From JAKSCF01 sp028279945 (lineage in GTDB: Bacteria; Bacillota; Clostridia; Peptostreptococcales; JAAYPU01): a stretch of DNA of 22,862 bases. Where the stretch lies: contig JANQMT010000127.1 in NCBI GenBank assembly GCA_028279945.1, positions 1 through 22,862 on the forward strand. The letters are read 5' to 3'. How positions within the stretch are numbered: position 1 is the stretch's first letter; each line of letters begins with the position of its first letter. Positions 15,053 to 22,706 of the stretch are shown piece after piece. The notes under the pieces are model-generated. The model made no database searches, was not told where the DNA came from, and saw only the letters and a list, made by a program, of their open reading frames with translations. A program made the position numbers and the translations under genes.

Positions 15053-15081
15053 TTGACATTCCTCTGTCAAAATGCTAACAT
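15053..15081 (+). promoter_or_regulatory. Near-consensus promoter of the catabolic operon
   Basis: TTGACA (15053-15058), 17 bp, TAACAT (15076-15081): a perfect -35 box, optimal spacing and a -10 with one or two changes. TTGACA also forms an inverted repeat with TGTCAA six bases later (15065-15070), a possible repressor site inside the promoter. Transcription would start near 15088, giving a leader of about 290 nt to the micro-ORF. Confidence 0.7.
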
Positions 15082-15377
15082 AATGAAGATGGCAAATAAT
15101 TCAGAATATTGGGAAAAAAGTTAATAACACATTTGTTACTTGAATGTTATAGGTTTATTTCAATTTTTTATTATGACTGACTAATTATTGTTAAAATTGT
15201 GTTCGTATATATTACTAATATTCTTATAGACTTGTTTATCTTTACTTTACATAGTGCTATCACTTATCATATATGGACTATCAATCACACTGTCTCTCAA
15301 TTGTAAATCAGGCGTATAAAAAATGTGCTTTATGTGAATTTTTTTTAGTAAGATTACAAATTAAGGAGAGAAAAAGT

Positions 15378-15440
15378 ATGGATTTGAAAGCATTAATATA
15401 TTCTAATTCTGAAGTAAATACCTATAATATGATCAAGTAA
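15378..15440 (+). CDS. 20-codon ORF with strong RBS: leader peptide or dehydrogenase relic
   Basis: ATG at 15378 follows AAGGAG (15364-15369) with acceptable spacing, and TAA ends the frame after 20 codons. The peptide begins MDLKALIYS. It ends 48 bases before the SDR gene and lies in the leader of the operon. Two readings fit: a short leader peptide affecting translation of the next gene, or the truncated first codons of a zinc-dependent MDR dehydrogenase, since such proteins, including the one at 21627 (MKALRYLG), start with M-KAL-x-Y. No run of regulatory codons or attenuator hairpin was seen. Confidence 0.45.
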   Translation: MDLKALIYSNSEVNTYNMIK

Positions 15441-15488
15441 GAAAAAAGTAGTTCTTTACTTATTAAAACAGAAAGAAGGTTTGAAATT

Positions 15489-16256
15489 TTGGCATTAGAA
15501 CAATTTTCACTTGAAGGTAAAAATGCTATTGTGACGGGGGCAGCTAAAACATCTGGACTTTGCTATGGGATGGCGAAAGCATTACATGATGCTGGAGCAA
15601 CGGTGGTACTGATGGATGTAAATGAGGAAGTTATTTCATTGGCAGCTTTTCTTGGAGGTGCTGAAAATAGGTTTTATGCAGTACAAGTAAATTTATGTGA
15701 TTTGAATTCTACAAAGGATGGTTTTGACAAAGCAATGAAATTTCTTGACGGAAAGCTAGATATCTTACTCAATGGTGCTGGCATTCAGTATCGTTGTGAT
15801 GCCATCGATTTTCCCATGGATAAATGGAACCAAATAGTAGACATAAATCTTAATGCAGTTTTCCATATGTGCCAGCTTGGAGCTAAAGTGATGATTCCCA
15901 ATGGCAGTGGAAAGATTATTAACATCGCCTCTATGACGTCATTCTTTGCTAGCGCTCGTATTGCAGCTTATGCCGCAAGTAAAGGAGGAGTTATGCAGCT
16001 CACTAAGGCATTGTCAAATGAATGGTGCGGACTCGGGGTGAATGTCAATGCAATTGCACCAGGTTATATGGATACAGAATTAACTGCTAATATGATTAAT
16101 ACAGAGCAAGGTAAGGTTCACACAGCAAGAATTCCCGCTGGTCGCTGGGGAAAGCCAGAAGATCTTTCCGGTGTGACTGTATTTCTTGCATCCTCAGCTT
16201 CAAATTATATTAGCGGTGCTATTATCCCAGTAGACGGTGGTTATCTTGGGAGATAA
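15489..16256 (+). CDS. SDR family oxidoreductase, KduD-like
   Basis: NAD(P)-dependent short-chain dehydrogenase of 255 residues. It resembles 2-deoxy-D-gluconate/2-keto-3-deoxygluconate dehydrogenases (KduD) in its start FSLEGK, INIASM, VNVNAIAPGYMDT and the ending ARIPAGRWGKPEDLSG ... VDGGYLGR. The catalytic tetrad is complete: N120, S148, Y161, K165. The glycine-rich cofactor loop is slightly long (TGAAKTSGLCYG, 16-27), and the usual NNAG is LNGAG (94-98). Asp43 after the second strand favours NAD over NADP. The start is TTG, with AGAAGG nine bases upstream. It is the first full gene of the operon and probably oxidises a hydroxyl of a sugar-derived acid or polyol to a ketone; the substrate is not assigned. 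Confidence 0.9.
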   Translation: MALEQFSLEGKNAIVTGAAKTSGLCYGMAKALHDAGATVVLMDVNEEVISLAAFLGGAENRFYAVQVNLCDLNSTKDGFDKAMKFLDGKLDILLNGAGIQYRCDAIDFPMDKWNQIVDINLNAVFHMCQLGAKVMIPNGSGKIINIASMTSFFASARIAAYAASKGGVMQLTKALSNEWCGLGVNVNAIAPGYMDTELTANMINTEQGKVHTARIPAGRWGKPEDLSGVTVFLASSASNYISGAIIPVDGGYLGR

Positions 16257-16281
16257 TAAATAATAGAATGGGGGAAAGTGA

Positions 16282-17154
16282 ATGGGTATGTATAATAATA
16301 CCGAATTTGAACAGATGAGTAGACTTAGTGCCGATATACGTATAGAAACAATCAAGGCGTTAACAGAAGCAGGGTTTGGTCATATTGGAGGATCTGCTTC
16401 TATTGCCGATGTATTAGGAGTACTATACGGTGGAGTGATGAATATTGATCCTAGTAAACCAACATGGGAGGACAGAGACTGGCTTGTTCTATCAAAGGGA
16501 CATAGTGGACCAGCGCTTTATGCAGCACTAGGAATTAAAGGCTATTTTCCAATGGAATGGCTAAAAACAGTGAATAAAGAGGGGACGAGTCTTCCAAGTC
16601 ACTGTGATAGGCTAAAAACACCAGGAATTGATATGACCACTGGCTCACTTGGTCAGGGGATATCCTCTGCTGTTGGAATTGCGTTAGGTAATCGCGTTAA
16701 GGGTAAAGATAGCTATACCTATTGTATATTAGGCGATGGTGAAATACAGGAAGGACAAGTATGGGAAGGAGTCCAAACTGCATCTCATTTCAAGATGGAT
16801 CATTTCATCGCGTTTGTTGATGACAATAAAAAACAGCTTGATGGACGAGTTGAGAATATTTGTGAACCCTTTGATGTAGAGAATAAATTTCGTGCATTTG
16901 GATGGCACGCCCAAACCGTAAAAGGGTATGACATTAAAGAAATTTATGATGCTATAGAACAAGCTAAGGCTGCTAAAGGAATGCCTTCTGTTATCATTTT
17001 AGATACTATTAAGGGATTGGGTGTAAGCTTCGCTGAAAATGTGGATTTCAATCATTATATGGTTATAGATTGGGTTATGGCTAATGAAGGTATTGAAGAA
17101 ATAGAAAAACGTTATAAGGAAGGCACATACCCTGGAGGTGATTTCAAATGGTAG
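16282..17154 (+). CDS. Transketolase, N-terminal (TPP-binding) subunit
   Basis: N-terminal half of a split transketolase, 290 residues. The thiamine diphosphate/Mg motif is clear: GDGEIQEGQVWEG (151-163) ending in D180-N182. The active-site histidine regions GFGHIGGS (31-38) and SKGHSGPALY (71-80), and GSLGQG (121-126), are also present. The canonical WHG near the C-terminus is replaced by FNHYMVID (256-263), so the acceptor-side pocket may differ from housekeeping enzymes. ATG 16282 follows a GGGGGAAAG site; a second ATG two codons later is possible. It overlaps the C-terminal subunit gene by seven bases, as usual for such pairs. It should form an alpha2-beta2 enzyme transferring glycolaldehyde units between a ketose and an aldose; substrate not assigned. 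Confidence 0.93.
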   Translation: MGMYNNTEFEQMSRLSADIRIETIKALTEAGFGHIGGSASIADVLGVLYGGVMNIDPSKPTWEDRDWLVLSKGHSGPALYAALGIKGYFPMEWLKTVNKEGTSLPSHCDRLKTPGIDMTTGSLGQGISSAVGIALGNRVKGKDSYTYCILGDGEIQEGQVWEGVQTASHFKMDHFIAFVDDNKKQLDGRVENICEPFDVENKFRAFGWHAQTVKGYDIKEIYDAIEQAKAAKGMPSVIILDTIKGLGVSFAENVDFNHYMVIDWVMANEGIEEIEKRYKEGTYPGGDFKW

Positions 17155-18110
17155 TATTAGCAAAAGAACATGTGATGGGTACCATTGAAATGCGTCATGC
17201 CTATTGCGACGCGTTAATTGATGCCGCTGTGAAGGATTCACGTATTGTTTCAATAAACTGTGATTTGAGTACCTCTATGGGGACGGTGAATTTTGAAAAA
17301 GCCTTTCCCGACCGTTCATTTAATGTCGGTCTAGAGGAGGCTAATGGTTGTGGTATGGCTGCAGGTATGTCTGCAACGGGCCTAATTCCATTTTTTCATT
17401 CCTTTTCAGTTTTCACCTCTCGCCGTATCTATGATCAGATTTTTATTTCCTGTGCTTATGCGGGGCTGAATGTAAAGTTGATTGGTGGAGATGCAGGGGT
17501 AAGCGCCACCTATAATGGCGGCACTCATATGCCCTTCGATGATGTAGGGATACTACGAAATATTCCTACTATCACGATTGTAGAGGCATCTGACGCTGTG
17601 ATGATGGGAGACCTCATTCCTAAAATAGCTGATAGCTATGGAGTTTTCTATCTTCGTATGTCACGCAAGAAAGTTGTACAGATCTATGAAGAGGGATCGA
17701 CATTTACAATTGGAAAAGCTAATGTATTACGTGAGGGGAAGGATGTTTCTATTATTTCCAGCGGGATAACAGTCTACGAAGCACTTAAAGCAGCAGATAT
17801 GCTTGCATCCGAAGGTATTAGTGCTAGTGTGGTCGATATGTTTACTATAAAACCTATAGATGCAGAATGCATTATCGAGCAGGCTCAAAAGACGGGGGCT
17901 ATAGTTACTGCAGAAAACCATAGTATTATTAATGGACTTGGATCAACGGTTGCTGAGGTATTGGTGGAAAACAAGTTAGTACCAATGGAACGCGTTGGTG
18001 TTCAAGATGAATTTGGAGAGGTTGGGAAACAAGATTATCTTATGGAACGTTTTGGGCTAACGGCAAAGACTATTTATGAAAAGACTAAAATTGCTATTTC
18101 TAGAAAATAG
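17148..18110 (+). CDS. Transketolase, C-terminal (pyrimidine-binding) subunit
   Basis: C-terminal half of the split transketolase, 320 residues: pyrimidine-binding domain (~10-175) and C-terminal transketolase domain (~190-315). The catalytic glutamate region is NVGLEEANGCGMAAGM (59-74), with E64 in the position that activates the cofactor. The family signature GGDAGVSATYNGGTHMPFDD (113-132) is followed by ILRNIP and ASDA. The canonical acidic residue before GxTH is Asn here (N123). ATG 17148 has GGAGGTG upstream and overlaps the partner gene. The 170 bp to tctC hold a weak 6-bp hairpin (18124-18146) and a perfect AAGGAGGTG (18190-18198) with no ORF behind it, but no convincing terminator, so the operon probably continues. 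Confidence 0.93.
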   Translation: MVVLAKEHVMGTIEMRHAYCDALIDAAVKDSRIVSINCDLSTSMGTVNFEKAFPDRSFNVGLEEANGCGMAAGMSATGLIPFFHSFSVFTSRRIYDQIFISCAYAGLNVKLIGGDAGVSATYNGGTHMPFDDVGILRNIPTITIVEASDAVMMGDLIPKIADSYGVFYLRMSRKKVVQIYEEGSTFTIGKANVLREGKDVSIISSGITVYEALKAADMLASEGISASVVDMFTIKPIDAECIIEQAQKTGAIVTAENHSIINGLGSTVAEVLVENKLVPMERVGVQDEFGEVGKQDYLMERFGLTAKTIYEKTKIAISRK

Positions 18111-18280
18111 CATTAGAAAAAAATCACTTTTACTTTAGCGAAGTGAATACATTTTTAGGAGATAATCTTTTGGTAACAAAACACACTGGAAGGAGGTGGG
18201 AATACATCATAGGTTGTGTTTGATTTTGTAATCGTTAATTTTGTTATGAAATCTGAATCAAAAAAATGGAGGTGTTGTTT

Positions 18281-19327
18281 TTGAAAAATAAAGGTTTATT
18301 ATCAATTATTCCTTTTATTCTTGTATTAGCAATGTTAATGTTTGCCTTCACAGGTTGTACAACTACGGATGTTGAAGAAGAGGGAGAATGGGAACCAAGT
18401 GAAGCTATCAACGTGGTAATTCAGTATGCTGCTGGTGGAGGTACAGACTTAACCCTTCGTATGTTGGCAGCACAAATGGAGAAAGAACTGGGAACTAGTC
18501 TAGTTTCTGTAAATATGCCTGGTGCCACTGGTGCTGTTGCTACTGACTTTGTTTATAGAGAGCGTCGCGATGGTCTTACTTGGTTAGGTGCAGCGACTAA
18601 TGATGTTATGCACTACCCTGTAATGGGTTTACATCCTACAACTTATGAAGATTGGGAAATGTATATTGCTACCCTATCTACAAGCATTGTGGCTGTAAGT
18701 GCAGATTCTGAATATGAAACTTTCGAAGATCTTTTAAAAGATTTTAGAGACAGACCAGGTGAAGTAAAAGTTGCTACTGCAGGTATTGGGGCTTCTGCTC
18801 ACGTAGCTGCCGAGATATTAAACTTAGGTTCAGGAATCGAATATTCTCACGTACCTTATGATGGAGGGTATCCAGCAATTATAGCTACTATTGGTCAAGA
18901 AACTGAAACAGTATTTCAACATGCCATGGAAGTTTCTGATATGCTTAAAGCTGGAGAATTGAGGGCATTAGCAGTATTTGACAATAAGCCTTTAGATATG
19001 CCTGGTTATGGTGAAATTCCTGCTATAACTGACTGGCTTCCTGAGCTTGATGAAATGCTTCCTCATGGTGCTCACTTCGGGATAGCTTTACCAAGCGATA
19101 CTCCAGAAAATATTTTAGAAGCCGTAGATAAAGCGTTTTTAAAAGCTGTTGAAAGTCAAGAAATGAAAGATTTTGCAGTTGATCGTGGTATTGACTTAGT
19201 TGGTCTTAGTAGAGGAGATGCAAGAGATTGGATTGCTATTCAAGCTCCTGTTGTAACATGGATATTATACGAAGGTGGACTTGCTGAAAATAATCCAGAA
19301 GATTTTGGTTTTGAAAAACCTTGGTAA
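18281..19327 (+). CDS. tctC: Tripartite tricarboxylate transporter substrate-binding lipoprotein, TctC family
   Basis: Extracytoplasmic binding protein of a TTT transporter, about 348 residues. The frame opens at ATG 18266, but that codon overlaps the GGAGGTG ribosome binding site (18268-18274), so TTG 18281 is the likely start. It begins a lipoprotein signal ending in the lipobox FTGC. Family features are the first strand and loop VVIQYAAGGGTDLTLRMLA, the MPGATGAVATDFVYRERRDG segment and the AAEILN ... HVPYDGGYPAIIATIGQETE region. TctC proteins bind carboxylated ligands through water-bridged contacts in these loops; the ligand here is unknown. It precedes tctB and tctA, separated by a strong hairpin that may raise its expression over the membrane subunits. 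Confidence 0.93.
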   Translation: MKNKGLLSIIPFILVLAMLMFAFTGCTTTDVEEEGEWEPSEAINVVIQYAAGGGTDLTLRMLAAQMEKELGTSLVSVNMPGATGAVATDFVYRERRDGLTWLGAATNDVMHYPVMGLHPTTYEDWEMYIATLSTSIVAVSADSEYETFEDLLKDFRDRPGEVKVATAGIGASAHVAAEILNLGSGIEYSHVPYDGGYPAIIATIGQETETVFQHAMEVSDMLKAGELRALAVFDNKPLDMPGYGEIPAITDWLPELDEMLPHGAHFGIALPSDTPENILEAVDKAFLKAVESQEMKDFAVDRGIDLVGLSRGDARDWIAIQAPVVTWILYEGGLAENNPEDFGFEKPW

Positions 19328-19340
19328 CTTAGAAATTACT

Positions 19341-19374
19341 CAGCCTTTTGGGGGACTAAGGCCCCCAAAAGCTG
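19341..19374 (+). other. Strong intercistronic hairpin between tctC and tctB
   Basis: CAGC-(bulged C)-TTTTGGGGG pairs with CCCCCAAAAGCTG over a 7-nt loop, 13 pairs with one bulge. No T run follows, so it is not a standard terminator. A stable structure behind the binding-protein gene is known from other transporter operons as an mRNA 3'-end stabiliser or partial stop. Confidence 0.7.
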
Positions 19375-19419
19375 GGTTATAACAAAAGGCAAGATTATAA
19401 TGCAAAGGTGGTGTTTTAA

Positions 19420-19914
19420 ATGGATAAAAATTTGGCCAAAAATAATATAGTTTACGGCCTATTATTATTGTTACTTAGTATCTTCGCCATAGTGGAGTCT
19501 ATACGGATGCCTACTTATAGCCACTTGGAAGGGGTATATGCAGCTCCTGGTTTGGTTCCGCTGTTATTAGGAATTACTCTACTTCTTATGGCCATCGCAA
19601 TATTAGTACCAGCTTTGCGGGCAGGGGGCTGGCAACAGCTTAAGAGTTCTATTAGTAAAAGGAATAATAAAGAAACTAGTGATAGCACGAAGCGAATGCG
19701 ATTAACTGTATTGTATATAGGGACATATGTTTTTCTTCTTTTAGGAAAGCTCCCTTACACTATATCAACTTCAGTATTCATATTTGTATATATTTATTCC
19801 TTTCATAAGGGAGAGAGAAATAAGAGAATTATTAAGGCACTTATTATATCAGTAATTAGTACGGCTATAATATTCATCTTATTTACGAGAATATTCATGA
19901 TTCGTCTACCGTAA
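19420..19914 (+). CDS. tctB: Tripartite tricarboxylate transporter small membrane subunit, TctB family
   Basis: Small membrane subunit of the TTT transporter, 164 residues, normal for the family. Four hydrophobic segments are visible at about residues 7-25, 42-64, 88-122 (two closely spaced) and 138-160, with the PGLVPLLLGITLLLMAIAIL segment typical of TctB. ATG follows an AAGGTGG site. TctB proteins are poorly conserved, and the assignment rests on size, topology and position between tctC and tctA. Confidence 0.9.
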   Translation: MDKNLAKNNIVYGLLLLLLSIFAIVESIRMPTYSHLEGVYAAPGLVPLLLGITLLLMAIAILVPALRAGGWQQLKSSISKRNNKETSDSTKRMRLTVLYIGTYVFLLLGKLPYTISTSVFIFVYIYSFHKGERNKRIIKALIISVISTAIIFILFTRIFMIRLP

Positions 19915-19974
19915 GCAAGAGCTTAATTTGTATTTTATAGTTAAAAGAAAAAATTAAAGGAGGCCCAAATAAAT

Positions 19975-21477
19975 ATGGCATTTTCAATGTTTATACAAGA
20001 ACTTATAGCCCTCCTAAATCCCCATGTGATCTTCACGTTAGCCTGGAGTACTTTACTGGGGATCACTGTAGGTGCCCTTCCTGGACTTACAGCTGTTATG
20101 ACTCTTTCTCTGCTTGTAGGTTTGACTTACAGTATGGATCTTAGCATGGCTATGACTGTTTTAATGGGGGTTTTTGTAGGTGGGATTTACGGAGCATCTA
20201 AATCTGCAATTCTGCTAGGAATTCCGGGAACTTCTGCAGCATCAGCTACTGTTGCAGATGGGTATGCTCTAGCAAAACAGGGGCAAGGAGGGCCTACAAT
20301 TGGTTTGGCTACAGTTTCATCAACTATTGGAACTCTATTTGGTATGCTCATACTGGTATTTTTGACTCCGATGTTATCAAGATTTGCTCTCCAGTTTCAA
20401 ACCTGGGAATACTTTCTATTAGGTATTTTAGGTGTTGTTATATGTGGTAATTTAGCCTCGAAGATTCCATTAAATGGATGGGTGTCAGGATTTACAGGCC
20501 TATTAATAGCCATGATAGGTTTAGAAAAAATGTATGCTTATGCTCGATTCTCATATGGGGATATACAGCTAATGGGAGGCATATCCTTTGTTCCTGCAAT
20601 GATAGGACTTTTTGGTATGGCAGAGGTTATTGATGTTATGAGGAACTTAGATAAAGAAGCTGTTTTAGAAAAAGCAAAAGGAATTTTGCCTCATATGAAG
20701 GATGTTGTAGGCAATTTGAGGCTCAGTTTACAGTCTGGAGTAATCGGTGTTCTAATTGGTATAATTCCAGGAGCTGGGGAAGATATCGCTGCTTGGGTAT
20801 CTTATGATACAGCCCAAAGAACAAGTAAAACTCCTGAAAAATTTGGCCATGGCTCTGTAGAAGGTGTTATAGCTGCAGAAACAGCTAATAACAGTGCTAT
20901 TGGAGGAGCATTAATTCCAATTCTTTCTTTGGCAATTCCAGGAAGTCCTGCAGCTGCGGTTATGTTATCGGCTATGTGGCTTCATGGTATTCGCCCCGGA
21001 CCTTTGCTCTTTATAGAGTCCCCTAGTTTTATATATCACATAGCAGCACTTTTATTTTTGGGAGCTATAATGATTTTATTTTTAGGATTGCTCGTAACAT
21101 CTCCTATGAATAAGGTGTTAATGGTACCTAAACCCATTTTGATGCCGATTGTTATGGTATTAGCTGTGTTAGGATCTTTTGCTATTAACATGAAAATGTT
21201 TGATGTTTACACAATGTTTTTCTTTGGCATTTTAGGGTATTTTATGCGCAAGGTTGATGTTCCACCGGCTCCTATGGTATTAGGTTTAATCTTAGGACCT
21301 ATGGTGGATACTAACCTACGCCGTGGTTTGTCTATGAGTGGTGGTAGTTTAGCACCAATGTTTGGTAGACCAATTACTTTGATTTTAATAATCGTAATTG
21401 TATTAATGCTATTAACACAGAACAAATGGTTTATGAAGAAAGTAGGAAGCTTCTTTGGTAGTTTTAAAAAAGCCTAA
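19975..21477 (+). CDS. tctA: Tripartite tricarboxylate transporter large membrane subunit, TctA family
   Basis: Permease subunit of 500 residues, the standard TctA length, with about 12 membrane segments. Family signatures are GITVGALPGLTAVMTLSLLV (about residues 28-47), GGIYGASKSAILLGIPGTSA (about 69-88), a second internal-repeat copy of the loop at IGIIPGAGEDIAAWVSYD (about 261-278), and NNSAIGGALIPILSLAIPGS (about 304-323). Both repeat loops with their conserved Pro-Gly are intact, so it should be active. AAAGGAGG precedes the ATG. It is expected to drive ion-coupled import of the ligand delivered by TctC. Confidence 0.95.
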   Translation: MAFSMFIQELIALLNPHVIFTLAWSTLLGITVGALPGLTAVMTLSLLVGLTYSMDLSMAMTVLMGVFVGGIYGASKSAILLGIPGTSAASATVADGYALAKQGQGGPTIGLATVSSTIGTLFGMLILVFLTPMLSRFALQFQTWEYFLLGILGVVICGNLASKIPLNGWVSGFTGLLIAMIGLEKMYAYARFSYGDIQLMGGISFVPAMIGLFGMAEVIDVMRNLDKEAVLEKAKGILPHMKDVVGNLRLSLQSGVIGVLIGIIPGAGEDIAAWVSYDTAQRTSKTPEKFGHGSVEGVIAAETANNSAIGGALIPILSLAIPGSPAAAVMLSAMWLHGIRPGPLLFIESPSFIYHIAALLFLGAIMILFLGLLVTSPMNKVLMVPKPILMPIVMVLAVLGSFAINMKMFDVYTMFFFGILGYFMRKVDVPPAPMVLGLILGPMVDTNLRRGLSMSGGSLAPMFGRPITLILIIVIVLMLLTQNKWFMKKVGSFFGSFKKA

Positions 21478-21626
21478 AGCAATTGAATTTGAAGGGATAA
21501 CTAACATTTAATCCTAAATTTTTAGTCTTGAACAATTTAAATTAAACCTAACGGAGTATGAGTATATAAAAAAAGTACAACGCGCTTTACAATTCAAACT
21601 TAACCATATTTAGAGAGAGGTGTTTT

Positions 21627-22661
21627 ATGAAAGCATTAAGATATTTGGGACAAAAAAAACATGAAGTAATTGAATTGCCAACTCCGGTAATTAAAGAGAA
21701 CGAAGTGTTAGTGAAGGTTAAAGCTTGTGGGATATGTGGTAGTGATATTCATGGATATTTAGGACTTACAGGAAGAAGACTTGCACCAATGACACAGGGA
21801 CATGAATTCTCAGGAGAGATTGTTGAAAGAGGTAAAAAGGTTACAAAATTCAATATAGGAAACAGAGTTGTTGTCCAACCATGTTTTTTCTGCGGGGAGT
21901 GCTTGTATTGCAAACTAGATTACACTAGTGTGTGTGTGAATAAAAGATTTTTCGGAGTTTTTGATATAGATGGGGCCTTGGCAGAATATATAGCCGTTCC
22001 AGAAAAACTATTATTTTCATTATCAGATAAATGCACATATGAAGAAGGTGCATTAATTGAGCCTTATTCTGTAGCATATGCAAGTATTAAAAAAGTGGGA
22101 TTAGGAGAGTTAAAGGATAAGATTGTTCTAATAATTGGTGCCGGTACCATTGGATTATCTATTCTACAACTAGTAAAATTACAAGAACCTAAGATTATTA
22201 TTGTTTCTGATTTAAGTGATGTACGTTTGAATAAAGCAAAGGATATAGGGGCAGACTACACGATTAATCCCAAAAGAGAAGATTATATGAAAACCGTTAA
22301 TTCTATCACTGAAGGGGAAATGGTTGATGTTTCATTTGAAGCAGTAGGAATTCAAGCTACTGCAAATCAGGCTATCAAGTGCTTGAAATCGTTTGGAAAA
22401 GCTGTATGGGTTGGTTTATCACAAAATCAAATAGAAATTAATATGCAGGATGTTGTAGCTTCTGCTAGAAGCGTACTTGGTTCGTATATTTATACTCATT
22501 CAGAGTTTGGAGAGATGGTAGAAATTTTGTCAAGGGGCGAACTGAATACAAAACAACTAATTACAAAGGTAATTACTTTGGAAGAATCTGTTGATATGTT
22601 TGATGATATATATTCTTACCCAGATAAATATATAAAAGTTATAGTAGATCCTTCAAAATAG
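21627..22661 (+). CDS. Zinc-dependent MDR family alcohol/polyol dehydrogenase
   Basis: NAD(P)-dependent medium-chain dehydrogenase of 344 residues, similar in layout to sorbitol, threonine and butanediol dehydrogenases. Catalytic zinc ligands are C37 (CGICGSD, 34-40), H59 and E60 (GHE); the structural zinc site is C89, C92, C95 and C103. C86 is an additional cysteine. The Rossmann fold begins at GAGTIG (171-176), and D194-L-S after the second strand suggests NAD. ATG follows AGAGAGGTG. It lies 149 bp behind tctA on the same strand with no terminator between, so it is probably the last gene of the catabolic operon, oxidising an alcohol group of the substrate or reducing an aldehyde product. 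Confidence 0.93.
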   Translation: MKALRYLGQKKHEVIELPTPVIKENEVLVKVKACGICGSDIHGYLGLTGRRLAPMTQGHEFSGEIVERGKKVTKFNIGNRVVVQPCFFCGECLYCKLDYTSVCVNKRFFGVFDIDGALAEYIAVPEKLLFSLSDKCTYEEGALIEPYSVAYASIKKVGLGELKDKIVLIIGAGTIGLSILQLVKLQEPKIIIVSDLSDVRLNKAKDIGADYTINPKREDYMKTVNSITEGEMVDVSFEAVGIQATANQAIKCLKSFGKAVWVGLSQNQIEINMQDVVASARSVLGSYIYTHSEFGEMVEILSRGELNTKQLITKVITLEESVDMFDDIYSYPDKYIKVIVDPSK

Positions 22662-22683
22662 CTCTTATTTTATAAGGGAAATA

Positions 22684-22706
22684 GGGGTCAGGCTTGACAA
22701 ATTGAC
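22684..22706 (+). repeat. Dispersed 23-bp repeat, copy 2
   Basis: GGGGTCAGGCTTGACAAATT and the next three bases match the reverse complement of 11649-11671 at 21 of 23 positions. It lies 22 bases behind the dehydrogenase stop. The remaining bases to the window end are AT-rich with no supported gene; a weak CTTAT-TTT-ATAAG hairpin precedes it without a T run. Confidence 0.5.

Noticed and set aside
15088..15377. Riboswitch or T-box in the long operon leader
   Set aside because: No conserved riboswitch core, T-box sequence or terminator/antiterminator pair could be recognised by eye.
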